The notes beneath the pieces are model-generated. The model saw only the letters and a program-made list of their open reading frames with translations. It was not told the DNA's origin and made no database searches. A stretch of DNA of 64,000 nt, taken from NCBI RefSeq assembly GCF_900101755.1, contig NZ_FNAE01000003.1:276715-340714 (forward strand), written 5' to 3'. The stretch comes from Ectopseudomonas alcaliphila (GTDB taxonomy: Bacteria > Pseudomonadota > Gammaproteobacteria > Pseudomonadales > Pseudomonadaceae). The position numbers were made by a program, and so were the translations under genes. Each line of letters starts with the position of its first letter. The stretch's first letter is position 1. Of the stretch, positions 44,377-52,694 are shown piece by piece.

Positions 44377-44991
44377 ATGAGCAGCATGCAACATCAGGAG
44401 GTCGATTTCAGTCGGCCACAGAACCAGGACCTGATCTGGGACCTGGACAGCATGGCCCGCCGCGAGCTGGCCGAGCGTTTCATCAAGCTGTTCGAGAATC
44501 GCCTGTGCGTCTATTCCGAATCGGTGGGGCAGCTGTACACCAACTACAGCCTGCACTTCCCCACCGATCTTGGCCGCAAGATGGTGGTGCTGCCCAATCC
44601 TTACGCCTTCCACGACACCCTGCACGGCATCGACAGACAGGCCATCCGCAAGACGGGCCTGTGCGTGTTGCCGGGCAAGGTTCTGGGCAAACCGGGGCTC
44701 CTGCTCAGCACCCAGATCAAGGACGGCGGGCCGGCGCCCAAGACCATGCCCTTCAAACCGGCACTGGCGCAGATCATCAGTAACCAGAAGAAAATCGGTG
44801 ATCTGTTCCTGCCGGTGCTGATGAAGGGCGACCTGCGCGAGTTCGACCAGCAGATGCCCTATATCCATCTGCATCGCCTGCAACTGGCACGCCTGGAGCG
44901 ATTGTCGAGCTTCGAGCGCGACGACATCCAGCAAACCATCACCCGCAAGCTGCTGATGCTCTATCGACAAGCCGACAGCCTGGTGTGCTGA
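44377..44991 (+). CDS. hypothetical protein linked to the chemoreceptor gene
   Basis: A 204-residue soluble protein beginning 7 bp after the chemoreceptor stop and probably co-transcribed. It has no membrane segment. Visible stretches include DSMARRELAERFIKLFENRLCVYSES, LHFPTDLGRKMVVLPNPYAFHDTLH, and a C-terminal IHLHRLQLARLERLSSFERDD helix. I recognise no domain. Length and regular codon use show it is real. Context suggests either a signalling partner of the receptor or a chance neighbour; neither can be decided here. Confidence 0.8.
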   Translation: MSSMQHQEVDFSRPQNQDLIWDLDSMARRELAERFIKLFENRLCVYSESVGQLYTNYSLHFPTDLGRKMVVLPNPYAFHDTLHGIDRQAIRKTGLCVLPGKVLGKPGLLLSTQIKDGGPAPKTMPFKPALAQIISNQKKIGDLFLPVLMKGDLREFDQQMPYIHLHRLQLARLERLSSFERDDIQQTITRKLLMLYRQADSLVC

Positions 44992-45041
44992 ACCGCCGGC
45001 ATCAGTACAATCGCCACCCTTTCCTGATTTGAGGACGCCGG

Positions 45042-45611
45042 ATGTCCTGGCTCGAACTCGTTGCTGCCGGGCTCGGCATCGTCGCGGTATGCCTGACGGT
45101 CAGGCAGAACCCCTGGTGCTGGCCCATCGGCCTGATCATGGTGTTGCTCTATGCCTGGCTGTTCTATGACTGGCGGCTGTATTCCAACCTGCTTCTGCAG
45201 CTGTTGTTCGCCGCGCTGCAACTCTACGGCTGGTGGCAGTGGACCCGCGGCGGCGAACGTCACGATGGACGCAAGGTCAGTCGCCTGGGCATCGCTGCGG
45301 TTGCCGCAGGCCTGCTGAGCGGCGTGATCGGTGCCTGGCTGCTCGGCTATCTGATGGCCACCTACACCGACGCCAGTTCGCCCTGGCTGGATTCGGCGTT
45401 GACTGCATTCAGCCTGGTCGCGCAGCTGTGGATGGCGCAGAAGCGCCTGCAATGCTGGGCACTTTGGGTGGTGGTAGACCTCTGCTATGTGGCCTTCTTC
45501 CTGTATAGCGAGCTGTATCTCACTGCTGGTCTCTACGCCGCCTTCACCGCATTGGCCGTCAGCGGCTGGCTGAGCTGGCGCCGCGACCCGGCGTTGCAGT
45601 GCGCGCCATGA
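45042..45611 (+). CDS. pnuC: nicotinamide riboside transporter PnuC
   Basis: A 189-residue inner-membrane protein with seven predicted helices and the PnuC signatures RQNPWCWPIGLIMVLLYAW and LQLYGWWQWTRGG. It takes up nicotinamide riboside by facilitated diffusion driven by downstream phosphorylation. TTGAGGA precedes the ATG. Its TGA overlaps the ATG of the kinase gene (ATGA), which fits metabolic trapping by that kinase. The CinA-like gene far upstream is a different NAD-related branch and not part of this unit. Confidence 0.93.
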   Translation: MSWLELVAAGLGIVAVCLTVRQNPWCWPIGLIMVLLYAWLFYDWRLYSNLLLQLLFAALQLYGWWQWTRGGERHDGRKVSRLGIAAVAAGLLSGVIGAWLLGYLMATYTDASSPWLDSALTAFSLVAQLWMAQKRLQCWALWVVVDLCYVAFFLYSELYLTAGLYAAFTALAVSGWLSWRRDPALQCAP

Positions 45612-46159
45612 AAGTACTGGTGCTGACCGGGCCGGAGTCCAGCGGCAAAAGCTGGCTGGCGGCGCAAATACAGGCGCGCTTCGGCGGCGTGGTAGTGGGT
45701 GAGTACGTGCGCCACTTCATCGATGAGCAGCAGCGCGATACCTGCTACGCCGACATCGCCGAGATCGCTCGCGGGCAACTGGCCTGGGAGGATGCTGCGC
45801 GGGCAGTCAGGCCGCCACTGCTGATTCTCGACACCCACCTGCTGAGCAACATGCTCTGGAGCCAATGCCTGTTTGGCGATTGTCCGCAGTGGCTGGAGGC
45901 CGAGTTGCTGGCACGTCACTACGACCAGCACCTGTTGCTCGACCCCGCCGGCGTGCCCTGGATCGAAGATGGCCAGCGTTGCCAGCCACAGTTGGCAGAA
46001 CGCGAGGCTTTTCATCAGGCCTGCCGGGATTGGCTGCAGGGTAACGAGCAGCGTTTCTGCGAACTGTCAGGAGGCTGGGACGAGCGGCGCCAGGCGGCGC
46101 TGAAGCAGGTCGCAACGCTGCTCGGCTCAGCGGATCAGTACGCTGGCCCAGGCCACTAA
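45608..46159 (+). CDS. NadR-like nicotinamide riboside kinase / P-loop ATPase
   Basis: A 183-residue P-loop kinase. Walker A is VLTGPESSGKSWLAAQI at residues 4-20, followed by VVGEYVRHFIDE (the NadR kinase signature) and a Walker-B-like LLILDTHLL. It corresponds to the C-terminal ribosylnicotinamide kinase domain of NadR without the repressor or NMN adenylyltransferase parts. It phosphorylates nicotinamide riboside to NMN. A GTG at 45599 is in frame, but the ATG at 45608 is coupled to pnuC. Its 3' end overlaps the convergent DUF3429 gene by 33 bp. Confidence 0.88.
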   Translation: MKVLVLTGPESSGKSWLAAQIQARFGGVVVGEYVRHFIDEQQRDTCYADIAEIARGQLAWEDAARAVRPPLLILDTHLLSNMLWSQCLFGDCPQWLEAELLARHYDQHLLLDPAGVPWIEDGQRCQPQLAEREAFHQACRDWLQGNEQRFCELSGGWDERRQAALKQVATLLGSADQYAGPGH

Positions 46160-46594
46160 CAGGCTCAGGCACACCACCAGCGTCAATGGCGTACGCAGTG
46201 CCGGATACCATTGCGGTGCCAGTCCTACGCGTACCGCGTGCATGTCTGCCAGATAGAGGCCGATAAAGGCAAACAGGAAAATCGGTAGCGACAGGCCCAT
46301 CGGCAGTCCGCCAGCCAGCGCGGCCCAACCCAGCAAGGGCGGGATCACCGAAAGCCCCAGTTGCAACTTGGCCTTCTCGTCGGTTTCCTCCGCACGCATC
46401 GCCAGGCCCCAGTGAATGGCGCCCATGAAGGCCAGGATCACCGCCGCGAAATCCAACAACGCAGCCAGCACGAAAGGCCGCCAGCCCATGGGAATCACCC
46501 AGATGCCCAGCGCACCGCCAACGAATGGCACCAGGCCGGCATAACCCAGCAACACGGCCAGTTGCGGCGGCTTCTCGGCGTCGAACGGGTGCAT
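46127..46594 (-). CDS. DUF3429 membrane protein
   Basis: A 155-residue protein with five hydrophobic helices and the DUF3429 pattern LLGYAGLVPFVGGALGIW, ILAFMGAIHWGLAM and LGLSVIPPLLGWAAL. The family is found in proteobacteria and mitochondria and has no firm function. AAGGAG ahead of the ATG at 46594 marks the start; the frame extends to 46645 without such a site. It converges with the NadR-like kinase gene, overlapping it by 33 bp. Confidence 0.87.
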   Translation of the reverse strand: MHPFDAEKPPQLAVLLGYAGLVPFVGGALGIWVIPMGWRPFVLAALLDFAAVILAFMGAIHWGLAMRAEETDEKAKLQLGLSVIPPLLGWAALAGGLPMGLSLPIFLFAFIGLYLADMHAVRVGLAPQWYPALRTPLTLVVCLSLLVAWASVLIR

Positions 46595-46663
46595 GACGAT
46601 CTCCTTGGCGATAGGTTTGCCGAGCACCTTAGCAGTGTTTCTCAAGCGTTACAGCCATGAGCC

Positions 46664-47875
46664 TCAGCGCAGGCGGTGTTTGTGCAGCAGGCGATAGAAG
46701 GTTGGCCGAGACACTCCGAGCGTTCGCGCTGCCTGGCTCATGTTGTTGCTGTAGCGGCCCAGGACGTCGTTCAGCGCCTGCCGTTCGGCCCGTAGTATGT
46801 AATCCTCCAGCGTCACCGGTGCGTCGCTGCTCGCCTGTGCCGGGCGCAAGCCAAGGTCGGCTGCCAGAATCTGTCGCCCTTGAGCCAGCACCAGTGCGCG
46901 CACCACGCGATTGCGCAGCTCGCGCACGTTACCTGGCCAGGAATGGCTGGTCATGGCGTCTATCGCTTCTTCGCTGAAACGCCGATGATGCCGCCCGATC
47001 ACCGCTCCGTGCTGGTTGGCGAACGCTTCGGCCAGCAGCAACAGATCACCAGGATGCTCGCGCAGATTCGGTGTTTGCAGTTGTTGCACCGCCAGTTGCT
47101 GAAACAGGTCCCGCCTGAAACCTCCCTGCAACAGTGCCTGCACCAACTCGCCTCGGTCCAGAGTCAATAGATGTGCCTGAGGATGGCGCTGCAGGTGGTC
47201 CAGCACCCTTTGCTGCTCCACCTCAGAAAGCCGGGATGCATTTTCGAGCAGCACGGTGGTGACAGTTGATGCGGCGAGAGCAGCGTCGTCGAATCGCTCG
47301 GCACAGTCGATAGCGCGCATGGCCTGCGCCGCAAAAGATGAACGCTGGTGGAGCAACCGTGCCAGAAGATGCTTGCCGCTGCCACGCTCCCCGCTCACCA
47401 GTAGCGGGCCATCGATATGACCCAGGCGAACCAGCTGCCGGCGCAGACTGCGCGCTGCACCACAGTTGCCGAGAAACGCCGGCAACTGTCCTCCGCTTGT
47501 CAATCCGAGCAAGCGAGTGCCTGCCTGCGCCTGTTGCAAGGTTTCCAGTAGGCGGGGCATTTCCACCGGCAATGGCAGCGCAGCGAAGAACCATTCGCCG
47601 ACCAGTTCATCGCGGTCAACCTGCATCAAGCACCCGGCATCCGCCAGCACTACGCAACCAAGCCCAGTCAGTTGCAACTGCTTGAGCAGCGCATGACTCG
47701 GTTGCTGATCGAGGTGAAGCAGGAGTGCATCGCCGGCATGGTCGTTGAGCGTCTCTGGCGTGCAGCGCTGCAAGGTCCAGCCAGCCGCCTGCAAAGGCTG
47801 AAACAGCGTCTCGCATGCATCGAAAGGTTCGAGCACCAGTAATTGCCGGGATGCGACGGAAACAGCCTCCAACAT
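46664..47875 (-). CDS. Fis-type regulator with degenerate AAA+ domain lacking GAFTGA
   Basis: A 403-residue regulator built like a sigma-54 enhancer-binding protein but degraded. Residues 1-115 are a receiver-like or VpsR-like N-terminal domain without an obvious phospho-Asp. The AAA+ part has a recognisable Walker A (VSGERGSGKHLLARLL). The next section up to Walker B is shortened: no GAFTGA sigma-54-contact loop is present, and Walker B reads VTTVLLENASRL instead of GGTLFLDEI. SWPGNVRELRNRVVRAL and the Fis helix-turn-helix (SQAARTLGVSRPTFYRLLHK) are intact. It likely works with sigma-70 promoters. It is divergent from the di-haem protein gene, its most probable target. Confidence 0.85.
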   Translation of the reverse strand: MLEAVSVASRQLLVLEPFDACETLFQPLQAAGWTLQRCTPETLNDHAGDALLLHLDQQPSHALLKQLQLTGLGCVVLADAGCLMQVDRDELVGEWFFAALPLPVEMPRLLETLQQAQAGTRLLGLTSGGQLPAFLGNCGAARSLRRQLVRLGHIDGPLLVSGERGSGKHLLARLLHQRSSFAAQAMRAIDCAERFDDAALAASTVTTVLLENASRLSEVEQQRVLDHLQRHPQAHLLTLDRGELVQALLQGGFRRDLFQQLAVQQLQTPNLREHPGDLLLLAEAFANQHGAVIGRHHRRFSEEAIDAMTSHSWPGNVRELRNRVVRALVLAQGRQILAADLGLRPAQASSDAPVTLEDYILRAERQALNDVLGRYSNNMSQAARTLGVSRPTFYRLLHKHRLR

Positions 47876-48102
47876 ATCCCATCCTTGGCGCCATTATTTT
47901 GTAATTCCAATAAAAACAACAATTTGGCGCTCGCAAACGTAAAGTTAGCAAGAACTTTGACGCTCCATGGATCATTTCTCTATATCCGTTGTTCCTGCTG
48001 GTTATTGCAGAGTTTTCATGATCACGGCGATGGCACCTTGCCAATAGCCTGCAGTATTGGCATAACAGGCCGATTAATAAGAACGCTACAAGGATGTCTC
48101 TG

Positions 48103-49977
48103 ATGCGTCTGCTTCGCCGTACTCTGAAACTCGTCATTTTGCTGGCACTGATCGGCCTGGCCGTGGCGCTGTATTACGTGGCCAACCCCAATCTCCCGAC
48201 CTATCAGCAGCCCAGCGAGTTGCACTATCTGCAGCAATGGAGCGAAGAGCAGCGCCAGACCTATTACTACACGCCGCAGGGCACCACGGTTAAAGGTCTG
48301 CGTTATGACTGGTTCAGCGCTCTGGAAATGCCGTTCGGCACCGAGAAGTTCGCCCGTCTCGACTATCTGGCCCGCTTCGGCTTTCTCACCGATCCCAAGC
48401 AACAGCCAAGCGATCTGAATCCCGGCAATCTGCCGGTCGGCTTTACCCGTCATCAGGACAGCGAAAGCGGCGAGCACTTTCTCGATATCAGTTGCGCCGC
48501 CTGCCATACCGGTGAACTGCGCTACAAAGGCCAGGCCGTGCGCATCGACGGGGGGGCCGCCCTGCACTCCCTCGCCTCCACCGTGCCGACCCTGCGCGGC
48601 GGCGGTTTCGGCCAGGCGCTGGGCATGAGCATGGCTTTCACCTATTACAACCCGCTGAAATTCCGCCGCTTTGCTCAGGAAGTTCTGGGTGATCAGTACC
48701 CGCAGGGCCGTGACCAACTGCGCGAGGACTTCAAGCAGGTGCTCGACCGGCTGCTGGCGACTGCTTTCAACGACTGGCACCGCGGCTTGTACCCGACCGA
48801 AGAAGGTTTTGGCCGTACCGATGCGTTCGGTCGTATCGCCAACACCGTATTCGGCGATGTTCTGGACGACGCCAACTACCGCGTCGCCAATGCACCGGTC
48901 AGCTACCCGCAACTCTGGGACATCTGGAAGTTCGACTGGGTGCAATGGAATGGCTCGGCCATGCAGCCGATGGCGCGCAACGTTGGCGAAGCCCTTGGCG
49001 TCGGTGCCAGCCTGCATCTGCTCGACGAACACGGCAAAGGCGTCGCCGAAGCTGATCGCTACGCCTCCAGCGTGCGCCTGCATGACCTCTACACCCTGGA
49101 GGAAACCTTGAAGCGGCTGCAGCCACCCAAGTGGCCGGAAGCCGTATTCGGCAAGGTGGATCTGCCTCTGGCCAGCCGTGGCAAAGCGCTCTACACCGAG
49201 AATTGCGCCTATTGCCATGCCCCCGATCCCAAGCCGCGCGACCAGCGCCTGGCACCGTCACGCGATCCCGAGTGGAAGATGCGCGTCGTACCGATCAGCA
49301 TCGTCGGTACCGACCCGACCACAGCCGACAACATCGCCGATCATCGCTTCGACATCAGCCGCCTGGGCTGGACCAAGGCCGAGCTGGCACGTCTGGACGT
49401 GCAGCTGTTTGGCTCCAGTCTCGATGAGGTCGACTTCAAGAGCATTTCCAGCGCCAAGGGCCTGGCCTACATCACCGCTTACGTGGAGAACCGCGCCTAT
49501 CAGGACGCCGGCATCGGCCCGCGCCAACGCAAGGAAATGGATGGCTACGGCCTGCCCATCGGCGTTCAGGAAAAGCGCGGCTACAAGGCCCGCCCACTCG
49601 ACGGCATCTGGGCTACCCCACCCTTCCTGCACAACGGCTCGGTGCCCAACCTGTTCGAGCTGCTCTCCCCCGTTTACGAGCGGCAGGCCCAGTTCTGGGT
49701 CGGCAACTTCGAATTCGACCCGGTACGCGTGGGCTATCGCAGCGACAAGTTCCCAGGCGGCTTCCTGCTCGACACCCGCGTCACCGGCAATGGTAATGGT
49801 GGTCACGAGTTCCGCGATGGCTGCCGCCAGGAGGGCGTCATCGGGCGCGCCTTGGCGCCGGACGAGCGCCTGGCCCTGATCGAATACCTCAAGGTGCTCG
49901 GTAACGCAGACCTGGAAACCCAGCTCAGTGACGTGCCGGTACAAGCCTGGACACCCGGCCCGAGCTGCGAAGGCTGA
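48103..49977 (+). CDS. membrane-anchored di-haem cytochrome of the RoxA/OdsA dioxygenase type
   Basis: A 624-residue exported haem protein. A single N-terminal helix (LKLVILLALIGLAVALYYVA) anchors it in the inner membrane facing the periplasm. Two haem c sites are seen, CAACH at residues 131-135 and CAYCH at 368-372. ARPLDGIWATPPFLHNGSVPNLFELLSP near residue 500 is close to the motif of RoxA-type rubber oxygenases and the di-haem fatty-acid dioxygenases OdsA/OdsB of P. aeruginosa. Annotations often call such proteins di-haem cytochrome c peroxidases. AAGGA eight bases ahead favours the ATG at 48103 over 48094. It is followed by a catalase-like gene 36 bp downstream. Oxygenation of a fatty acid is my inference. 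Confidence 0.82.
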   Translation: MRLLRRTLKLVILLALIGLAVALYYVANPNLPTYQQPSELHYLQQWSEEQRQTYYYTPQGTTVKGLRYDWFSALEMPFGTEKFARLDYLARFGFLTDPKQQPSDLNPGNLPVGFTRHQDSESGEHFLDISCAACHTGELRYKGQAVRIDGGAALHSLASTVPTLRGGGFGQALGMSMAFTYYNPLKFRRFAQEVLGDQYPQGRDQLREDFKQVLDRLLATAFNDWHRGLYPTEEGFGRTDAFGRIANTVFGDVLDDANYRVANAPVSYPQLWDIWKFDWVQWNGSAMQPMARNVGEALGVGASLHLLDEHGKGVAEADRYASSVRLHDLYTLEETLKRLQPPKWPEAVFGKVDLPLASRGKALYTENCAYCHAPDPKPRDQRLAPSRDPEWKMRVVPISIVGTDPTTADNIADHRFDISRLGWTKAELARLDVQLFGSSLDEVDFKSISSAKGLAYITAYVENRAYQDAGIGPRQRKEMDGYGLPIGVQEKRGYKARPLDGIWATPPFLHNGSVPNLFELLSPVYERQAQFWVGNFEFDPVRVGYRSDKFPGGFLLDTRVTGNGNGGHEFRDGCRQEGVIGRALAPDERLALIEYLKVLGNADLETQLSDVPVQAWTPGPSCEG

Positions 49978-50013
49978 TTTCAACCAATAGGTTCGAGAAC
50001 AAGGATTGCAACG

Positions 50014-51207
50014 ATGTTGAAACGCTTCTGGCTCTGGCTCGGTCGCCTGCTCGGTAAACTGCTGCTCACCATCGGCCTGGTCGGCCTGGTTGGTTGGGGG
50101 CTGGGCGAAGCCTATTACGCCTGGAAACTCTCCGGCCCGGTCTCCACGCAGGAACAGATTGCCGCGGATGAACCAGTGCTGACCAGGCTGATCATCGAAG
50201 ATGCGGTACGCATCGTCGAACAGCACCGTGACAACACCCGCGTGCTGCGCGACGCCCACGCCAAGGCCCATGGCTGTGTCAAAGCCGAGGTACAGGTGCT
50301 GGATACTCTGGACGAATCATTGCGCCAAGGTGTGTTCAGTGAGCCTGGGCACACCTGGCAGGCCTGGATGCGCCTGTCCAACGGCAACGCCTACCCGCAG
50401 TTCGACCGTGCCCGCGATGCCCGCGGCATGGCCATCAAACTGCTCGACGTGCCTGGCGAGAAGCTCATGAAGAGCCCGGCGCATACTGGCGAGCAGGATT
50501 TCGTGATGTTCAACCATCCGGCGTTCTTCGTTCGCGACGTGGCTGAGTACCGCACCAACTTCGCCGCCCAGGCCGATGGCAAGAAGGCTCTGGCCTTCTT
50601 CCCCAGTTGGGATCCGCGCACCTGGGAAGTGCGCCACCTGTTCATCGCCCTGAAGACCCTGGCTCCGGCGCCAGAAAGCCCCGTGGCCACCACCTACAAC
50701 TCCATCGCGCCGTTCAAGCTCGGCGAGTTGAACATCAAGTACCGCGTGGTACCCGCCCCACAGAATTGCCCACCCTACGAGCTGCCGGAACAAAACACCG
50801 ACCTGCCCAATTTCCTGCGCAATGCGCTTTACCAGCAACTGTCACTGGACCGCGCACCGGCCTGTTTTGAACTTCAGGTGCAAAAGCAGAACGCGCAGTA
50901 CTACATGCCCATCGAAGATCCGACTGTCGAATGGAGTGAAAAGATATCGCCCTTCGAGAGCGTTGCGCGTATTACCGTACAGCCTCAGGACTTCGATAGC
51001 CGCGAACAAAACCTGTTCTGCGACAATTTGTCCTTCAACCCCTGGCATGCACTTCCCGAACACCGGCCTATCGGTGGCATAAACCGTTTGCGCAAGTCGG
51101 TATATGAGGCGGTAAGCGCCTATCGTCATCAGCGCAACGCCCCAGCCCCTGCTAGCGCTGCGCCGCAGCCAGTTACGCAAGAAACAGAGGTGGAACTTTC
51201 GCAGTAG
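50014..51207 (+). CDS. membrane-anchored catalase-family haem protein
   Basis: A 397-residue relative of haem catalases. An N-terminal helix (LGKLLLTIGLVGLVGWGLGEAYYAW) anchors it. RDAHAKAHGCVKAEV is the region of the distal histidine. MRLSNGNAYPQFDRARDARGMAIKLLDV and FVMFNHPAFFVRDVAEY are shared with catalase-like enzymes. RKSVY near residue 364 supplies the R-x3-Y proximal tyrosine. It is shorter than true catalases and lacks their dimerisation arm. Relatives include allene oxide synthases and other hydroperoxide-converting enzymes as well as peroxidases. Position 36 bp after a RoxA/OdsA-like gene suggests it acts on the hydroperoxide product; this is untested. Confidence 0.82.
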   Translation: MLKRFWLWLGRLLGKLLLTIGLVGLVGWGLGEAYYAWKLSGPVSTQEQIAADEPVLTRLIIEDAVRIVEQHRDNTRVLRDAHAKAHGCVKAEVQVLDTLDESLRQGVFSEPGHTWQAWMRLSNGNAYPQFDRARDARGMAIKLLDVPGEKLMKSPAHTGEQDFVMFNHPAFFVRDVAEYRTNFAAQADGKKALAFFPSWDPRTWEVRHLFIALKTLAPAPESPVATTYNSIAPFKLGELNIKYRVVPAPQNCPPYELPEQNTDLPNFLRNALYQQLSLDRAPACFELQVQKQNAQYYMPIEDPTVEWSEKISPFESVARITVQPQDFDSREQNLFCDNLSFNPWHALPEHRPIGGINRLRKSVYEAVSAYRHQRNAPAPASAAPQPVTQETEVELSQ

Positions 51208-51275
51208 AAAGTTGTAGCCGGCGAGACGCCAGAAGTTTTCATCAAGGCACACTACGCCGGTAATAAAACTTTTTT
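51194..51275 (+). terminator. terminator with alternative hairpin after the catalase-like gene
   Basis: AAAGTT (51208-51213) and CCGGCG (51218-51223) can pair with CGCCGG (51255-51260) and AACTTT (51267-51272), followed by T residues to 51275. The same AAAGTT can pair instead with AACTTTC at 51194-51200 at the gene's last codons. The two hairpins exclude each other, as in attenuators. This may simply be a terminator. Confidence 0.5.
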
Positions 51276-51324
51276 CAGCTATGTGTGACTTATGGGTCTG
51301 CTGAGTTCATCAACAACATTGAAA

Positions 51325-51349
51325 GGCCAACATCAATAACCTGTTGGCC
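51325..51349. repeat. short hairpin ahead of the 51389-51658 gene
   Basis: GGCCAACA-N9-TGTTGGCC is a perfect 8-bp stem, 40 bp before the start codon. There is no T-tract. It could be an operator or leader structure. Confidence 0.4.
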
Positions 51350-51388
51350 GCCATTGATTGTTGGGATCAACTCGGAGAAACCGACCCC

Positions 51389-51658
51389 ATGAACACACCG
51401 CTGCGTTTCAACGAAGCCCTGCTGATTGCCGATCGCGCCTTCCGCCCGTTCCAGTGCGTGGCCTGGGCTCCGCAGGACGGCACCGGCGTCGTCAGCATCA
51501 GCGTCATCGACCGTACCAATACCCGCCTGCTCGGCCGCACCCAGCTGTCCAGCGCCACCTACAGCGACCCGCAACAGCTGGAAGATGCGCTGCAGCGCTC
51601 GCGCGATGAGCTGAGCCGCAAAGGTTTCGATCTGGCGCCGTGGAGCATGCCGGAGTAA
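51389..51658 (+). CDS. small hypothetical protein
   Basis: An 89-residue soluble protein beginning at the ATG at 51389 with GGAGA ten bases upstream; the open frame extends to 51344 without such a site. It shows an alpha/beta pattern (FQCVAWAPQDGTGVVSISVIDR, then a LEDALQRSRDELSRKGFDL helix). I know of no family name. It is followed after 102 bp by the DUF1272 gene on the same strand, which may be co-transcribed. Confidence 0.65.
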   Translation: MNTPLRFNEALLIADRAFRPFQCVAWAPQDGTGVVSISVIDRTNTRLLGRTQLSSATYSDPQQLEDALQRSRDELSRKGFDLAPWSMPE

Positions 51659-51760
51659 GTCGTTTTCGGGGCGCCTTGCGCGCCCCCAGATTTGCCCGTT
51701 GCGCTTAGCCTGAGGCGACTGCAGACTGCTGCGATCACCCACTGTGCCGAGCCTAGCGCC

Positions 51761-51988
51761 ATGCTTGAACTGCGCCCCAATTGCGAGAACTGCGACTGCG
51801 ATCTACCTGTAGCCAGTGTTGACGCCTTGATCTGCTCCTTCGAGTGCACCTTTTGCCGCTCCTGCGCCGAATCCGTCCTGGCGCTACGCTGCCCGAACTG
51901 CGGTGGCGAACTGGTGAAGCGCCCGATTCGCCCGCCCGAGAAGCTCGAACGCTTCCCCGCCTCCAGCAAACGCGTGCTCAAGGTCTGA
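51761..51988 (+). CDS. DUF1272 zinc-binding-type protein
   Basis: A 75-residue protein with eight cysteines in four pairs (CENCDCD, CSFECTFCRSCAE, CPNCGG), the DUF1272 pattern of a small treble-clef-like zinc domain. The N-terminus LELRPNCENCDCDLP is characteristic. The C-terminus is basic and proline-rich. Function is unknown. The ATG at 51761 fits the family start even though the frame is open from 51692. A strong bidirectional terminator follows, shared with nfuA. Confidence 0.85.
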   Translation: MLELRPNCENCDCDLPVASVDALICSFECTFCRSCAESVLALRCPNCGGELVKRPIRPPEKLERFPASSKRVLKV

Positions 51989-51992
51989 AATG

Positions 51993-52022
51993 AAAAAGGG
52001 GCGACTCCGGTCGCCCCTTTTT
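51993..52022. terminator. bidirectional intrinsic terminator between DUF1272 and nfuA
   Basis: AAAAAGGGGCGA-CTCCGG-TCGCCCCTTTTT is a perfect 12-bp stem with T-tracts for both strands, between convergent stops. Confidence 0.9.
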
Positions 52023-52039
52023 CATGTGTACTGCGCCTG

Positions 52040-52624
52040 TCAGTAGTAGGCGTTCTCGCGATTGCTGTGGTCGGTCACATCGCGCACACCCTTGAGCTCT
52101 GGAATGCGCTCGAGCAGCGTTTTCTCGATGCCTTCCTTGAGGGTGTAATCAGCCTGACCACAGCCCTGGCAACCGCCACCGAACTGCAGCACCGCGATGC
52201 CCTCTTCGACGACGTCGATCAGCGTGACCTGGCCGCCGTGGCTGGCAAGACCGGGGTTGATCTCGGTCTGCAGGTAGTAGTTGATGCGCTCGTTGAGCGG
52301 GCTGTCTTCGTTGACCATCGGCACCTTGGCGTTCGGCGCCTTGATGGTCAGCTGGCCGCCCATACGATCGGTTGCATAGTCGACGACTGCGTCTTCCAGG
52401 AAAGGCTCGCTGATGCCATCGATCCAGGCGGTGAAACTGGCCAGACCAACGGCGGTGTCTTCAGGCTTCTGCTCACCCGGCTTGCAGTAGGCAATGCAGG
52501 TTTCCGCGTAAGGCGTACCTGGCTGGGTGATGAAAACTCGGATGCCGATACCCGGAGTGTCCTGCTTGCTCAGCAGCTCAGCCAGGTAATCTTCGGCAGC
52601 TTGGGTAATGATGATGGCGCTCAT
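52040..52624 (-). CDS. nfuA: Fe-S biogenesis protein NfuA
   Basis: A 194-residue iron-sulfur carrier. The N-terminal part ([44 protein letters not shown]) is the degenerate A-type scaffold domain. The C-terminal Nfu domain has [28 protein letters not shown] with the CxxC that binds a [4Fe-4S] cluster with its dimer partner. NfuA delivers clusters to enzymes such as aconitase and protects them under oxidative stress. It converges with the DUF1272 gene. P. aeruginosa has nfuA near cti and metH as well. Confidence 0.95.
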   Translation of the reverse strand: MSAIIITQAAEDYLAELLSKQDTPGIGIRVFITQPGTPYAETCIAYCKPGEQKPEDTAVGLASFTAWIDGISEPFLEDAVVDYATDRMGGQLTIKAPNAKVPMVNEDSPLNERINYYLQTEINPGLASHGGQVTLIDVVEEGIAVLQFGGGCQGCGQADYTLKEGIEKTLLERIPELKGVRDVTDHSNRENAYY

Positions 52625-52694
52625 GGCTACTCCTCACGGTCATGCGGCGGATTGTACGCCAAGTGACGACCTGAATATAGTCCTACTAATTTAC

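Noticed and set aside
44992..45041. Possible NAD-related riboswitch ahead of pnuC
   Set aside because: Only 50 bp are available and no conserved structure is visible.
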